Made by a program: the position numbers and the translations under genes. This document shows positions 35,699 to 43,619 of a DNA stretch of 43,619 bases, piece after piece. This DNA is from Gelidibacter salicanalis (GTDB taxonomy: Bacteria > Bacteroidota > Bacteroidia > Flavobacteriales > Flavobacteriaceae), in NCBI RefSeq assembly GCF_007997285.1, contig NZ_VORX01000012.1, positions 1-43,619 of the forward strand, given 5' to 3'. Below the pieces are notes generated by a model. That model was not told the origin of the DNA. It ran no database searches and saw nothing but the letters and a program-made list of their open reading frames with translations. Position 1 is the stretch's first letter, and the number at the start of each line of letters is the position of its first letter.

Positions 35699-36664
35699 TT
35701 AGGACTTTTTAAGCTTATTTTTAAGAGTACTGATATCCAGTAATTTCCCTAGTTTTTCATCACACTCATGTTGCCAAAACTTTCTAAATCCCGACGATTG
35801 GTGCAAGGTCAGTTCGCCAAAATATGTTTTGCCTTTAACTGAATAAAAATCGACTCTTAGATAAATAAAACCCTCTGCTAGCTTTTCAGCAAGCATTATC
35901 ATTTCATCAAAATTTGAAGGTTTGGGAAGGTTTTTTCCATTTGGACGTCCCCAATTACAGGGCATCAAATTCCAATTGATATCATATAAATTTCTTGCTC
36001 TATTTTCTTTATGTCTGTCTAAATCAACTCCAATAAATTGCACCTTTCCATTAAAGCAATGCAACTTATAGTCGTCCGGAATACTCCCGTCCTCATTAGT
36101 TAAGAGTTTCTCCACAACAATGTGCGGCACGATGTTTTTGTACTGCCATTCTCTGGTGCTATAAAAGTTGTTTTCCTTTAATAGCTTTTTAAATCTTTTT
36201 CTTGTTTTTGGCCAATCGACCGCCGTTTTATCTCTAACGATTATGCCACCGGAACTATCGTGATTGGTCTTAATAATAAATTTAGAATTTGGTAAGTTTT
36301 CCGGAATAATGTCATCCGAGTTATCCGTATGAAATAATAACGGAATTAAAAACTGCGCTCCTATTTTTTCTGTTATATAGGATCTTACCCTGTATTTATC
36401 CGCTATGAGAGTATGTATATCCTCTTTATTATAAAGCTTTAGCCAATTTATCTTTTCGTTTAAGGTTTTGGGGTTATTTAAATCCAGTTCATAACCCATA
36501 TGCTTTTTAAAACTGGATTTCACGATGACTTCATCTGGTATTACTTTTAAAATCGATTCGTAAATTTTATAGAAGGGTCGCACCAATTGATACCCCAATT
36601 CAGAATGTCTATATAAATTAGATACGTTCTTTCTGAAACTTTCTTTTCTTAAATCTGATGCCAT
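35699..36664 (-). CDS. TupA-like ATP-grasp protein
   Basis: A 321-residue protein of the TupA-like ATP-grasp family, named for the teichuronopeptide gene of alkaliphilic Bacillus. Characteristic are LDLNNPKTLNEKINWLKLYN (~55-74), LIADKYRVRSYI, the ATP site SKFIIKTNHDSSGGIIVRDK, KLHCFNGKVQFIGVDLDRH and the C-terminal FIYLRVDFYSVKGKTYFGEL with TLHQSSGFRKFW. The family is thought to attach amino acids or polypeptides to envelope polysaccharides. No membrane segment. It follows the acetyltransferase gene by 25 bases and precedes the other ATP-grasp gene. Confidence 0.87.
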   Translation of the reverse strand: MASDLRKESFRKNVSNLYRHSELGYQLVRPFYKIYESILKVIPDEVIVKSSFKKHMGYELDLNNPKTLNEKINWLKLYNKEDIHTLIADKYRVRSYITEKIGAQFLIPLLFHTDNSDDIIPENLPNSKFIIKTNHDSSGGIIVRDKTAVDWPKTRKRFKKLLKENNFYSTREWQYKNIVPHIVVEKLLTNEDGSIPDDYKLHCFNGKVQFIGVDLDRHKENRARNLYDINWNLMPCNWGRPNGKNLPKPSNFDEMIMLAEKLAEGFIYLRVDFYSVKGKTYFGELTLHQSSGFRKFWQHECDEKLGKLLDISTLKNKLKKS

Positions 36665-36689
36665 TTTATTTTTAATTAATGTGAAAAAA

Positions 36690-37271
36690 TTAAATGTGTT
36701 TAATTATATTTTTAATATCAATTTCGCCAATTTGTTGCGCCGGTATTCCGCCAATAACAATGTTATCTTGGTCAAAGGATTTATTGACAACAGCATTGGC
36801 ACCAATAGCTATATTGTTGGCTATGGTGATGTTGCCATATATTTTTGCTCCGGGGGCTATATATACATTATCTCCAATTTGAGGTGCACCTCTATTTCCT
36901 CCTGAAGCACCAATATTAACGCAAGCGTGAATTCTGCAATTACTCCCTATTTTTGCATTTCGGTTGATGACAATGGTTCCATAATGAACAATACATAAAC
37001 CCGGACCAAAAACATTGATGGGTATAGAAAACCCATTTCTTATGGAAATATTCCTGAACTTATATTTTAAATAATAGATATAGAGTTTACCTAGCCCACT
37101 GTTTTTACAGTTAGTGTAATATTCTAATGTCCGCATTGTTCTTTGAAATTTCCAGATGGAATTTGGAAACAAGGTCGTCGTAAGTTTCGTTATTACGGTA
37201 TTTGACTTGATCCTTAGCGCTACTTTGTCCCTTTCTAAGTAGTGGTGATAATCTGCTTTAGATGTTATCAT
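36690..37271 (-). CDS. Hexapeptide-repeat acetyltransferase (serine acetyltransferase-like)
   Basis: A 193-residue left-handed beta-helix acyltransferase. The catalytic His lies in GPGLCIVHYGTIVINRN; the hexapeptide coils run IGSNCRIHACVNIGA, then PQIGDNVYIAPGAKIYG and IANNIAIGANAVVNK, ending in GGIPAQQIG. It resembles CysE, but CysE-like proteins inside glycan loci are usually sugar or amino-acid O-acetyltransferases (EpsC/WcaB-like). Given the neighbouring ATP-grasp genes, acetyl transfer either to the glycan or to serine as an attached amino acid is possible; the acceptor cannot be decided. Confidence 0.85.
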   Translation of the reverse strand: MITSKADYHHYLERDKVALRIKSNTVITKLTTTLFPNSIWKFQRTMRTLEYYTNCKNSGLGKLYIYYLKYKFRNISIRNGFSIPINVFGPGLCIVHYGTIVINRNAKIGSNCRIHACVNIGASGGNRGAPQIGDNVYIAPGAKIYGNITIANNIAIGANAVVNKSFDQDNIVIGGIPAQQIGEIDIKNIIKHI

Positions 37272-37367
37272 GTTTTAATTTTTTTTTGTTCAAAGTCATT
37301 CCTTTAGTCCATTTATAATCATTCATACTTGAGATTTACTATTTTCCTAATCTACTGTAAGCTAATA

Positions 37368-38912
37368 CTATTTAACGATTTTTTTTAAAATTAACGATTT
37401 TATTCTAAGACAAAAGATTCTAAATCCTGGAATTAGAAAAAACAGTAAAACCCCATAAATCACGATTGCCGTAACAGCTATTTGAAAGGCATAAATTGAC
37501 CAGTTCCAAAGATTTAAATTATCCTTATCGAAATTAAAATAACTCGAAATCCATGTAACTAAAAGGGCTGATGCACAAAAAACTAATACCATAGGGGCTA
37601 AGCCTTTCCAATACAACCAAACACTTTTATTAAAACCGTGTTTATATAAAAAATAAGGTTTCCAAAGAATTACCATTAAGAACATACTCACTAATGTGCC
37701 TAACATGATACCTGATATGCCATAAATACTTCCAAATAACAATGAAACACCTAAATTAATGATGGCTTCAGCCGCTGCCGCCCAGGTATCTGCATACAAT
37801 CCATAGGCATTTTTAAAACGCTCAATTGGAGAGTTGATTTCATTCAAGAAAAAATTGGCAATCATTAACAATAAAATCACTTTAGAAAGAATGTACTTTT
37901 CGCCCAACCATAGCAATATAAAGGAGTCCATGAGATGGTAAATTGTAATACTAAAAAAGCCGGCAATAAAAAATTGCACGGCAATGAGTTCCCAAAGTAC
38001 TTTTTTGATGTTTTTTTCATCATTTTCAGCAATGAGGTTGCCCACTGCAGATCCTGTACCAGCAAAAGACATTTTAACTAACCCTCCAAGTTTTACAAAA
38101 ATCAATTGATAATTCCCAAAGAAGGTAACACTCTGAAGATTTATTAAAGCATATATAAGCAGATTGTCGGTTCCGTTTTTTACAAAAGAACTCATTTTAT
38201 GAAAGAACACCTGTTTAATTTTTTTTAGTATATCCGGGTATTCTTTTAATATTTCATCTTTCTCGGCTGAGTTGATAATAAGCCACGGATATTCCTTTTT
38301 TATTTTGTGTCTTACCAGCAAACTGTATAAAATACTAAAAACCAATTCTAAACTTATGTATAAATAAAAGTTTTTGAAATAAAGAGCAACAATAACTTGT
38401 AACCCAACCCTAATGATATTAAAGGTCTGAAAGTATTGCTGAATGATATACCCTTTTTGGTCAGCCCCAAGCAAACTGATGTGATAGTTAACAAAGTAGC
38501 TTAATAGCGATGAGGTTAACAATGCATAAAACACAAAATAGATTAACGGTAACGAAAAAGGAACCTCATCAAATATGATAGGAAAAAATAGTGATACAAT
38601 AAAGCCTATACCGAAAATGAAATAACCAATCCTTTTATAAAGCACGCCAAGAAGCGCAATAATTTTATTGATTTCTTTATAGTCTTTATCAAAAATTGGT
38701 TTATAGAGTGTAAAACCAATAGCGGTACCAATCCCTAACTCGGCTAAATTGAGAAAGCTTAAAACACTTCTCAAAGTTGTTTCCAAGCCCATAAAGGAAT
38801 CGCCTAGTGTGTCTAAAAATATCTTTCTGGTGAAGAATTGTACAAAAATTGAAAGTATGAAGAAAAACACACCAATTTTTGCATTTTTTAAAGACTTGGA
38901 GACTCTTGACAT
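37368..38912 (-). CDS. wzx: Wzx-type polysaccharide flippase
   Basis: A 514-residue polytopic membrane protein with about 12-14 hydrophobic helices and short charged loops. The order (N-terminal KIGVFFFILSIFVQFF, a loop FLDTLGDSFMGLETTL, LNLAELGIGTAIGFTLYKPI) matches the oligosaccharide flippase/MATE-like MOP superfamily. It should move the undecaprenyl-linked repeat unit to the periplasm. First gene of the minus-strand assembly operon; its promoter must be in the 38.9-39.0 kb region. No Wzy polymerase is recognised elsewhere in the window. Confidence 0.88.
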   Translation of the reverse strand: MSRVSKSLKNAKIGVFFFILSIFVQFFTRKIFLDTLGDSFMGLETTLRSVLSFLNLAELGIGTAIGFTLYKPIFDKDYKEINKIIALLGVLYKRIGYFIFGIGFIVSLFFPIIFDEVPFSLPLIYFVFYALLTSSLLSYFVNYHISLLGADQKGYIIQQYFQTFNIIRVGLQVIVALYFKNFYLYISLELVFSILYSLLVRHKIKKEYPWLIINSAEKDEILKEYPDILKKIKQVFFHKMSSFVKNGTDNLLIYALINLQSVTFFGNYQLIFVKLGGLVKMSFAGTGSAVGNLIAENDEKNIKKVLWELIAVQFFIAGFFSITIYHLMDSFILLWLGEKYILSKVILLLMIANFFLNEINSPIERFKNAYGLYADTWAAAAEAIINLGVSLLFGSIYGISGIMLGTLVSMFLMVILWKPYFLYKHGFNKSVWLYWKGLAPMVLVFCASALLVTWISSYFNFDKDNLNLWNWSIYAFQIAVTAIVIYGVLLFFLIPGFRIFCLRIKSLILKKIVK

Positions 38913-39613
38913 GTATGCTTGATATTTTATTTTAATAACATGAAATGACCTTGCTAATAGCTAAAGTTTATTTAAATGATGATTTAGAATAACTTTTAGA
39001 GTACATGAATAGAGGTCAGTAAATAAATTAATGTATACATCGGTAAATATTAGAAAATGAAACTTATTTTCATGCATTCCGATGATAAAAAGCATTTTAA
39101 TACCTATAAAATGCAGTAAGATATCTCCTAACCCTAACCATTAGTATGCTTCGTTCTCCTCCCTTTAGGATATTCTTCTGGAAGATACATATTACTAAAA
39201 ATATCAGCAGTTTGAAAGTTTGGAATTATTTTGAAATCCATAGGTGACTAGAAATTCCAAGACCACTATATCCATTTCTGCCATTCCTAATTGGGGCCAT
39301 TTTAGACTAGGAAATTTCTTTCATAATTAAAGTGATACAGATGTTAAATGGGGTTTTTCTTACATATTCTTTAATAAATATCGGGCATTTTGTAAGAAAA
39401 GAACGTGATTGTGTTAAAAAAAAGTTTTTATGGTCCAAATGGTGTATTTGGACGTATTTATTTATGTTTAGTCGATTACTATTGACTTATATAGGTTTTT
39501 TCCTACATAAATTTACATTTCGTCTAATTATTATACGTTTCGACTGTAAAACACTCTAGATTACATATTTTCGCAATCCCCAAAAAATAGTTAATAGCAA
39601 AAAATTACATTTT
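38913..39613. other. Divergent intergenic region of 701 bases
   Basis: It separates the minus-strand capsule operon from the plus-strand lyase-like gene and must hold both promoters. No exact TAnnTTTG was seen at a convincing distance from the lyase ATG; TATTTTCG at about 39567-39574 is a near match. A minus-strand 35-codon ORF with ATG (39134-39241) ends in a hydrophilic YLPEEYPKGRRTKHTNG, and a Gly-rich 24-codon frame precedes it; both may be remnants of an older gene. A plus-strand 75-codon frame at 39332-39559 is judged chance. Confidence 0.45.
39134..39241 (-). CDS. Possible 35-residue peptide or gene remnant
   Basis: ATG at 39241, TAG at 39134-39136. The peptide is mixed in composition (MDFKIIPNFQTADIFSNMY, then LPEEYPKGRRTKHTNG). 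A second short minus-strand frame with a Gly-rich sequence runs into it in another frame, so a frameshifted remnant is possible. No family is recognised. Confidence 0.2.
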   Translation of the reverse strand: MDFKIIPNFQTADIFSNMYLPEEYPKGRRTKHTNG

Positions 39614-42600
39614 ATGAAGTTCCTACATTACCCTTTAAATTTACGGCAAAAATTTAATCCATCTTCCCTCATATTTCTTCTGTTTTTCTTTTCCCTTAGT
39701 TTAAATGCACAACAATTGGCGTTCCCAGATGCATATGGTGCTGGAGCCTATGCCAAAGGCGGCCGTGGCGGTAAAGTTGTTCACGTAACAAGTTTACTGG
39801 ATGTTAAAGAATCTGATTCAAGATATGTAGGTACGCTTAGATGGGCCCTTAAAGGTGCTGAAAACAAGAGAGTAAGTAGAACAATTGTATTTGATGTAAG
39901 CGGGATAATCAATTTAAATAGTGATCTCTATGTAAGTAATTCGCCCGGAGACGAAGGTGGTTATGCACATGGTGTTACCATTGCAGGTCAATCTGCTCCA
40001 TTAGGTGGTATAACAATTACCGGTGCAAAAATAAAAATTAAAGGTATCAATGACTTTGTTATTAGATATGTCAAATTTAGGTCGACAGGAGATTATGATG
40101 GATGTCTAAGTATTGGCTACGCAGACAATCTAATTCTTGACCATCTTTCGGGTTCTCATACGCCTGATATTATTTTTTCAGTCACTTCTAATGGCGGTAC
40201 TTATGCCACTAACCATACAATCCAGAATTGCTTAATGTCAAATGCTAAAAATGGTCTTATCATAGGAGATAGCCATTTTGTGAATAAGGTTCCAGAAATT
40301 CCTTACGGTAGTGTTTCCATATATAAAAATGCGTATTATAATGTTGGATGGAGAATACCGGCAAAATTTGGAGGTTCAGGTTCTTTTGATGTCATTAATA
40401 ATGTAGCGCATAATTGGAGTGCTAGATTGATGAGATTTGATCCTTACAATTATAAATTAAACCACATCGGTAACTATTATCAAAGTGGCTATTCAAGCAT
40501 TTCAAGTAAATTCAATAAATTACAAAAAACCTGGGTGGGTTATTTTAACATGTCTCCCAAAATTTATCAAGAAGATAATTATTATAGTGAAGACGTTAGA
40601 CCTCCTGGATATGAAGACAACAAAAGCTTGGACTGGACCGTTTTTTATTCAAAAACTGACACGGATAAAATAGACTTTGACAATTGGTTTGTTTCTAACA
40701 GACTTCCTATTCAAGGACGAAAAATGCCAATTTTAAGTTCTCATTCGGTAAAAGATGATGTTCTTAATCTGGTGGGTAGTTCACAATATATAAAGGATGA
40801 CGGTACAGTTGGGTTTTATCGGGACAAATATGATTCTCATTCTGTAAATGGTATTGCTACCAAAGATGTTTCTACAAGCAGAGGGGAGACAATTGAAAAA
40901 CCAGTCATCTCTCAATCCACTAAAAGACCAAAAAACTTTTATATCAACAATGCACATATTCCTGAAGTTTGGTTTAGTGCTCATGTACCAAAAGGCCAAG
41001 ATCATAATGATATTGCACCAACTGGCTACACGTGGTTGGAAATGTACCTCAATCAAGTTGATGGGGCAGTAGATCATACAAATGTGTCAGCAAAAGATAT
41101 TACGGTTAAGGTGCCAAAAGATTTTTCAGGACTTTATAGTTCTGAGACTGTAAAACTAGAGGTTGTTTTTACACCCGCCAATACGACTAATAAGAATGGA
41201 GTTTGGAGCAGTAAAGATAATGCCATAGCAACGGTTGATAAGAACGGCGTCGTAACGGGAGTGGCTCCAGGTAAGGTGAGCATATCGTTTACCGCAGCTG
41301 ACGGTGGTCATAAAGATGCCGTGACGATAACAGTTTTTCCGAAAGCGCTCCAGGCGAGCGCAGGTATTGACCAACAGATTTGTAAAGGCGAAAGCACCAC
41401 ACTTAAAGCAAGTGGAGGTACAGATTATGTATGGAGTACAGGTGAAACTACAGAGAGTATTAAAGTAACCCCTAAAACAACCACAACTTATACGGTTAAG
41501 GTTTCAGATAAAAATGGTCAGTCAGAAGAAGCAAAGGTTATGGTCACAGTCAATGCACTTCCTGTAATAGATGCTGGCAAGGATATCACTATCACCTCAG
41601 GTAAAGTTGTTTCATTATCTGCTACCGGGGCAAAAACCTACAAATGGAGTACCGGTGATAAAGGAGAAACTATTTCCGTAAGCCCAAAGTCAACCCAAAC
41701 CTATACTGTAACTGGAATGATAAATGGCTGTGAAGCGACAGATACCGTTAAGGTGATTGTTTTGGAATCTCCTAAAGTTGTCGCTGATGCAGGTAAAGAT
41801 CAAAACATCTGTAAAGGATCAAGCACCACTTTAAAGGCAACAGGGGGTTCCACCTATCTCTGGAATACTGGGGCTACAACGGCAAGTATAGATGTTGCGC
41901 CAGAAGAGACCACGACATATACCGTTAAAGCCTTTGATAGCACTGGAGATAATTCAGATACTGATAATGTGACGATCACTGTAAATAGTTTAACTATAGA
42001 TGCGGGGAAGGACATAACCATAACTGCGGGAGAAAGCGTAAAATTAACTGCAAAAGGCGCCGAAACTTATAAATGGGGAACAGGTGAAACAAATGCAAGT
42101 ATTACGGTAAGTCCTAAAGCCACAAAAATTTATACTGTTACGGGAACCTCAAATAAGTGTATGGCGACAGACACTGTAAAGGTTACAGTAATAAATACTG
42201 TGGAGGTTGTAGCCAATGCGGGCGCAGATCAGACCATTTGCGCAGGGACAAGCACAACTTTGATCGCATCAGGTGGTTCTAGTTATCTATGGACTAACGG
42301 AGCAACCACTTCCACGATAAAAGTAGCACCAAAGGAAACTACGCTATATAAAGTTACTGTTTACGATAGTACTGGGAAAAAATCAGATACAGATGACGTA
42401 ATCATAAAGGTCAATCCATTGCCATTAGTACATGCAGGAAGCGATAGAACTATTACTTCAGGTGAGAGCATTGAATTAACTGCCACTGGTGCAAAAACTT
42501 ATAAATGGAGCACAGGAGGAACAAGCGCGAGCATTACCGTGAATCCTGCCGCAACTACCACATATACTGTAACTGGACGCTTAAATGGTTGTGAAGTGAC

Positions 42601-43619
42601 AGACACTGTGACAGTCATTGTAAAAAAAGCAGAGTCTACGAGTGTTACGGCCAATGCGGGAGAAGACCAGAGTATCTGCGAGGGTTCCAGTGTTACCTTA
42701 ACGGCCACCGGCGGATCTAGCTATATATGGAGTACGGGAGATAAAACCCAAAGTATTACTTTTAAACCAGGACAGACCGCTACTTACACCGTTACGGCCT
42801 ATGACATTACGGGCAAAAAATCTGATCGCGATGAGGTTAGGGTATCGGTAAATCCTTCTGCCAAAGTAAATGCCGGCAAAGATGTCACCATCAATGCCGG
42901 AGATAAGGTGACGCTTTCTGCTACGGGGGCGAAGTACTTTATGTGGAGTACCGGCGACAAGACATCTACTACCACGGTTCGGCCAACAGCCACTACGACT
43001 TACAGTGTACGGGGCACGAATGATGACGGATGCGAAGGCACGGATACCGTGAAAGTGATCGTTAAAAAGGAAGAGTCTACGAGTGTTAAGGCCAATGCGG
43101 GAGAAGACCAGAGTATCTGCGAGGGTTCTAGTGTTACCTTGACGGCCACCGGCGGATCCAGCTATATATGGAGTACGGGAGATAAAACCCAAAGTATTAC
43201 TTTTAAACCAGGACAGACGGCCACTTACACCGTTACGGCTTATGACAGTACGGGCAAAAAATCTGATCGCGATGAGGTTAGGGTATCGGTAAATCCTTCT
43301 GCCAAAGTAAATGCCGGCAAAGATGTCACCATCAATGCCGGAGATAAGGTGACCCTTTCTGCTACGGGGGCGAAGTACTTTAAGTGGAGTACCGGCGACA
43401 AGACATCCACTACCACGGTTCGGCCAACAGCCACTACGACCTACAGTGTACGGGGCACCAATGATGACGGATGCGAAGGCACGGATACCGTAACAGTGAT
43501 CGTGAAAAAGGAAGAGTCTACGAGTGTTACGGCCAATGCGGGAGAAGACCAGAGTATCTGCGAGGGTTCCAGTGTTACCTTAACGGCCACCGGCGGATCT
43601 AGCTATATATGGAGTACGG
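39614..43619 (+). CDS. Secreted pectate-lyase-like protein with BIG2 and tandem Ig-like repeats (3' end outside window)
   Basis: Open from ATG 39614 to the window edge: 1335 codons, no stop. Residues 1-32 form a signal peptide ending LNA before QQ. About 35-430 is a right-handed beta-helix like the Bacteroidota pectate lyases (PL1-type): GKVVHVTSLLDV, TLRWALKG, RTIVFDVSGIINL, GVTIAGQSAP, FVIRYVKFRS, then DVINNVAHNW. The usual DHCS-SW-DE active-site stretch reads DHLSGSHTPD. About 497-580 is a BIG2-like domain (VWSSKDNAIATVDKNGVVTG). From residue 583 on, pairs of cysteine-containing Ig-like domains repeat (AGKDQNICKGSS...YLWNTG; AGKDITI...NGCEATD). Secreted, probably by type IX secretion if a C-terminal sorting domain follows, which cannot be seen here. 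Confidence 0.85.
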   Translation, partial: MKFLHYPLNLRQKFNPSSLIFLLFFFSLSLNAQQLAFPDAYGAGAYAKGGRGGKVVHVTSLLDVKESDSRYVGTLRWALKGAENKRVSRTIVFDVSGIINLNSDLYVSNSPGDEGGYAHGVTIAGQSAPLGGITITGAKIKIKGINDFVIRYVKFRSTGDYDGCLSIGYADNLILDHLSGSHTPDIIFSVTSNGGTYATNHTIQNCLMSNAKNGLIIGDSHFVNKVPEIPYGSVSIYKNAYYNVGWRIPAKFGGSGSFDVINNVAHNWSARLMRFDPYNYKLNHIGNYYQSGYSSISSKFNKLQKTWVGYFNMSPKIYQEDNYYSEDVRPPGYEDNKSLDWTVFYSKTDTDKIDFDNWFVSNRLPIQGRKMPILSSHSVKDDVLNLVGSSQYIKDDGTVGFYRDKYDSHSVNGIATKDVSTSRGETIEKPVISQSTKRPKNFYINNAHIPEVWFSAHVPKGQDHNDIAPTGYTWLEMYLNQVDGAVDHTNVSAKDITVKVPKDFSGLYSSETVKLEVVFTPANTTNKNGVWSSKDNAIATVDKNGVVTGVAPGKVSISFTAADGGHKDAVTITVFPKALQASAGIDQQICKGESTTLKASGGTDYVWSTGETTESIKVTPKTTTTYTVKVSDKNGQSEEAKVMVTVNALPVIDAGKDITITSGKVVSLSATGAKTYKWSTGDKGETISVSPKSTQTYTVTGMINGCEATDTVKVIVLESPKVVADAGKDQNICKGSSTTLKATGGSTYLWNTGATTASIDVAPEETTTYTVKAFDSTGDNSDTDNVTITVNSLTIDAGKDITITAGESVKLTAKGAETYKWGTGETNASITVSPKATKIYTVTGTSNKCMATDTVKVTVINTVEVVANAGADQTICAGTSTTLIASGGSSYLWTNGATTSTIKVAPKETTLYKVTVYDSTGKKSDTDDVIIKVNPLPLVHAGSDRTITSGESIELTATGAKTYKWSTGGTSASITVNPAATTTYTVTGRLNGCEVTDTVTVIVKKAESTSVTANAGEDQSICEGSSVTLTATGGSSYIWSTGDKTQSITFKPGQTATYTVTAYDITGKKSDRDEVRVSVNPSAKVNAGKDVTINAGDKVTLSATGAKYFMWSTGDKTSTTTVRPTATTTYSVRGTNDDGCEGTDTVKVIVKKEESTSVKANAGEDQSICEGSSVTLTATGGSSYIWSTGDKTQSITFKPGQTATYTVTAYDSTGKKSDRDEVRVSVNPSAKVNAGKDVTINAGDKVTLSATGAKYFKWSTGDKTSTTTVRPTATTTYSVRGTNDDGCEGTDTVTVIVKKEESTSVTANAGEDQSICEGSSVTLTATGGSSYIWST
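41360..43619 (+). repeat. Tandem two-domain Ig-like repeats, 429-441 bases per unit
   Basis: Units start at the alanine codon of the A-G-x-D-Q block at 41360, 41789, 42218, 42656, 43097 and 43538; the last is cut by the window. Steps are 429, 429, 438, 441 and 441 bases (143-147 residues). The first three have diverged, whereas the 441-base units starting in phase at 42632 and 43073 differ at about 16 positions by eye. GC is also higher there: 31 of 60 bases in 43073-43132. Confidence 0.9.

Noticed and set aside
39332-39559. 75-codon plus-strand frame before the lyase-like gene
   Set aside because: Composition (many Phe, Ile, Leu, Arg and Cys) follows AT-rich DNA, with no motif, and it lies where a promoter is needed.
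42499-43434. Several similar minus-strand frames in the Ig-like repeat region
   Set aside because: They recur only because the plus-strand DNA repeats; the plus-strand frame has the clear Ig-like protein pattern.
41360-43619. Possible CRISPR or other DNA-level repeat array
   Set aside because: The period is 429-441 bases and keeps an open reading frame with conserved protein motifs; these are coding repeats.
1-43619. Insertion sequences, prophage genes, tRNA or rRNA genes
   Set aside because: I looked for transposase and integrase motifs, terminal inverted repeats and RNA-like structures by eye and found none that hold up.

Overview
This window looks like a chromosomal segment of a member of the Flavobacteriaceae (Bacteroidota). 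The grounds are the low GC content by eye, the near absence of Shine-Dalgarno sequences, several upstream copies of the Bacteroidota -7 promoter element TAnnTTTG, and typical flavobacterial gene neighbourhoods: ferredoxin / acyl-CoA reductase / serC / serA / DUF937; parE - small membrane protein - parC; dinB / aroB / proline dehydrogenase. No rRNA, tRNA, CRISPR array, insertion sequence or prophage was recognised.

Layout. (1) 1-6.3 kb, core metabolism. A minus-strand run codes for an acyl-CoA reductase, phosphoserine aminotransferase, 3-phosphoglycerate dehydrogenase and a DUF937 protein. It diverges from a 4Fe-4S ferredoxin gene, which is followed by ychF and a tiny membrane peptide. (2) 6.4-11.4 kb, topoisomerase IV: parE, an overlapping small membrane protein, and parC (TTG start). 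(3) 11.4-13.8 kb, a minus-strand two-gene polymer O-acylation module (SGNH-fold protein plus MBOAT acyltransferase). (4) 14.1-20.1 kb, mixed: a small lipoprotein, an XRE regulator divergent from an M14 zinc carboxypeptidase with shared palindromic sites, an Lrp/AsnC regulator, DinB, AroB and proline dehydrogenase, closed by a strong bidirectional terminator. (5) 20.1-38.9 kb, a capsule / surface-polysaccharide locus, mainly minus strand. It holds Wzc- and Wza-type export genes, a PglF/CapD-type dehydratase and a DegT aminotransferase for amino-sugar synthesis, a PglC-type initiating sugar phosphotransferase, three GT4 glycosyltransferases, an asparagine synthetase, a hexapeptide acetyltransferase, a Wzx flippase and two ATP-grasp ligase-like genes. 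A plus-strand pair (a third ATP-grasp enzyme plus a HAD phosphatase) sits inside it. (6) 39.6 kb to the window end, the first 1335 codons of a very large secreted pectate-lyase-like protein. It has a signal peptide, a beta-helix domain, a BIG2-type domain and at least five and a half two-domain Ig-like repeats of about 143-147 residues. The last repeats are nearly identical at DNA level, and the gene runs off the window.

How the genes fit together. The polysaccharide locus has the parts of a Wzx/Wzy-type pathway: initiation, nucleotide-sugar synthesis, glycosyl transfer, flipping, co-polymerase/kinase and outer-membrane export. No Wzy polymerase was recognised. The three ATP-grasp genes and asnB suggest a glycan carrying amide-linked amino acids or amidated uronic acids; this is inference. 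The best candidates for new biology are this decoration set, the giant repeat protein with a non-canonical pectate-lyase active-site region, and the XRE/M14 divergon with its palindromic sites lying on the promoter -7 boxes.
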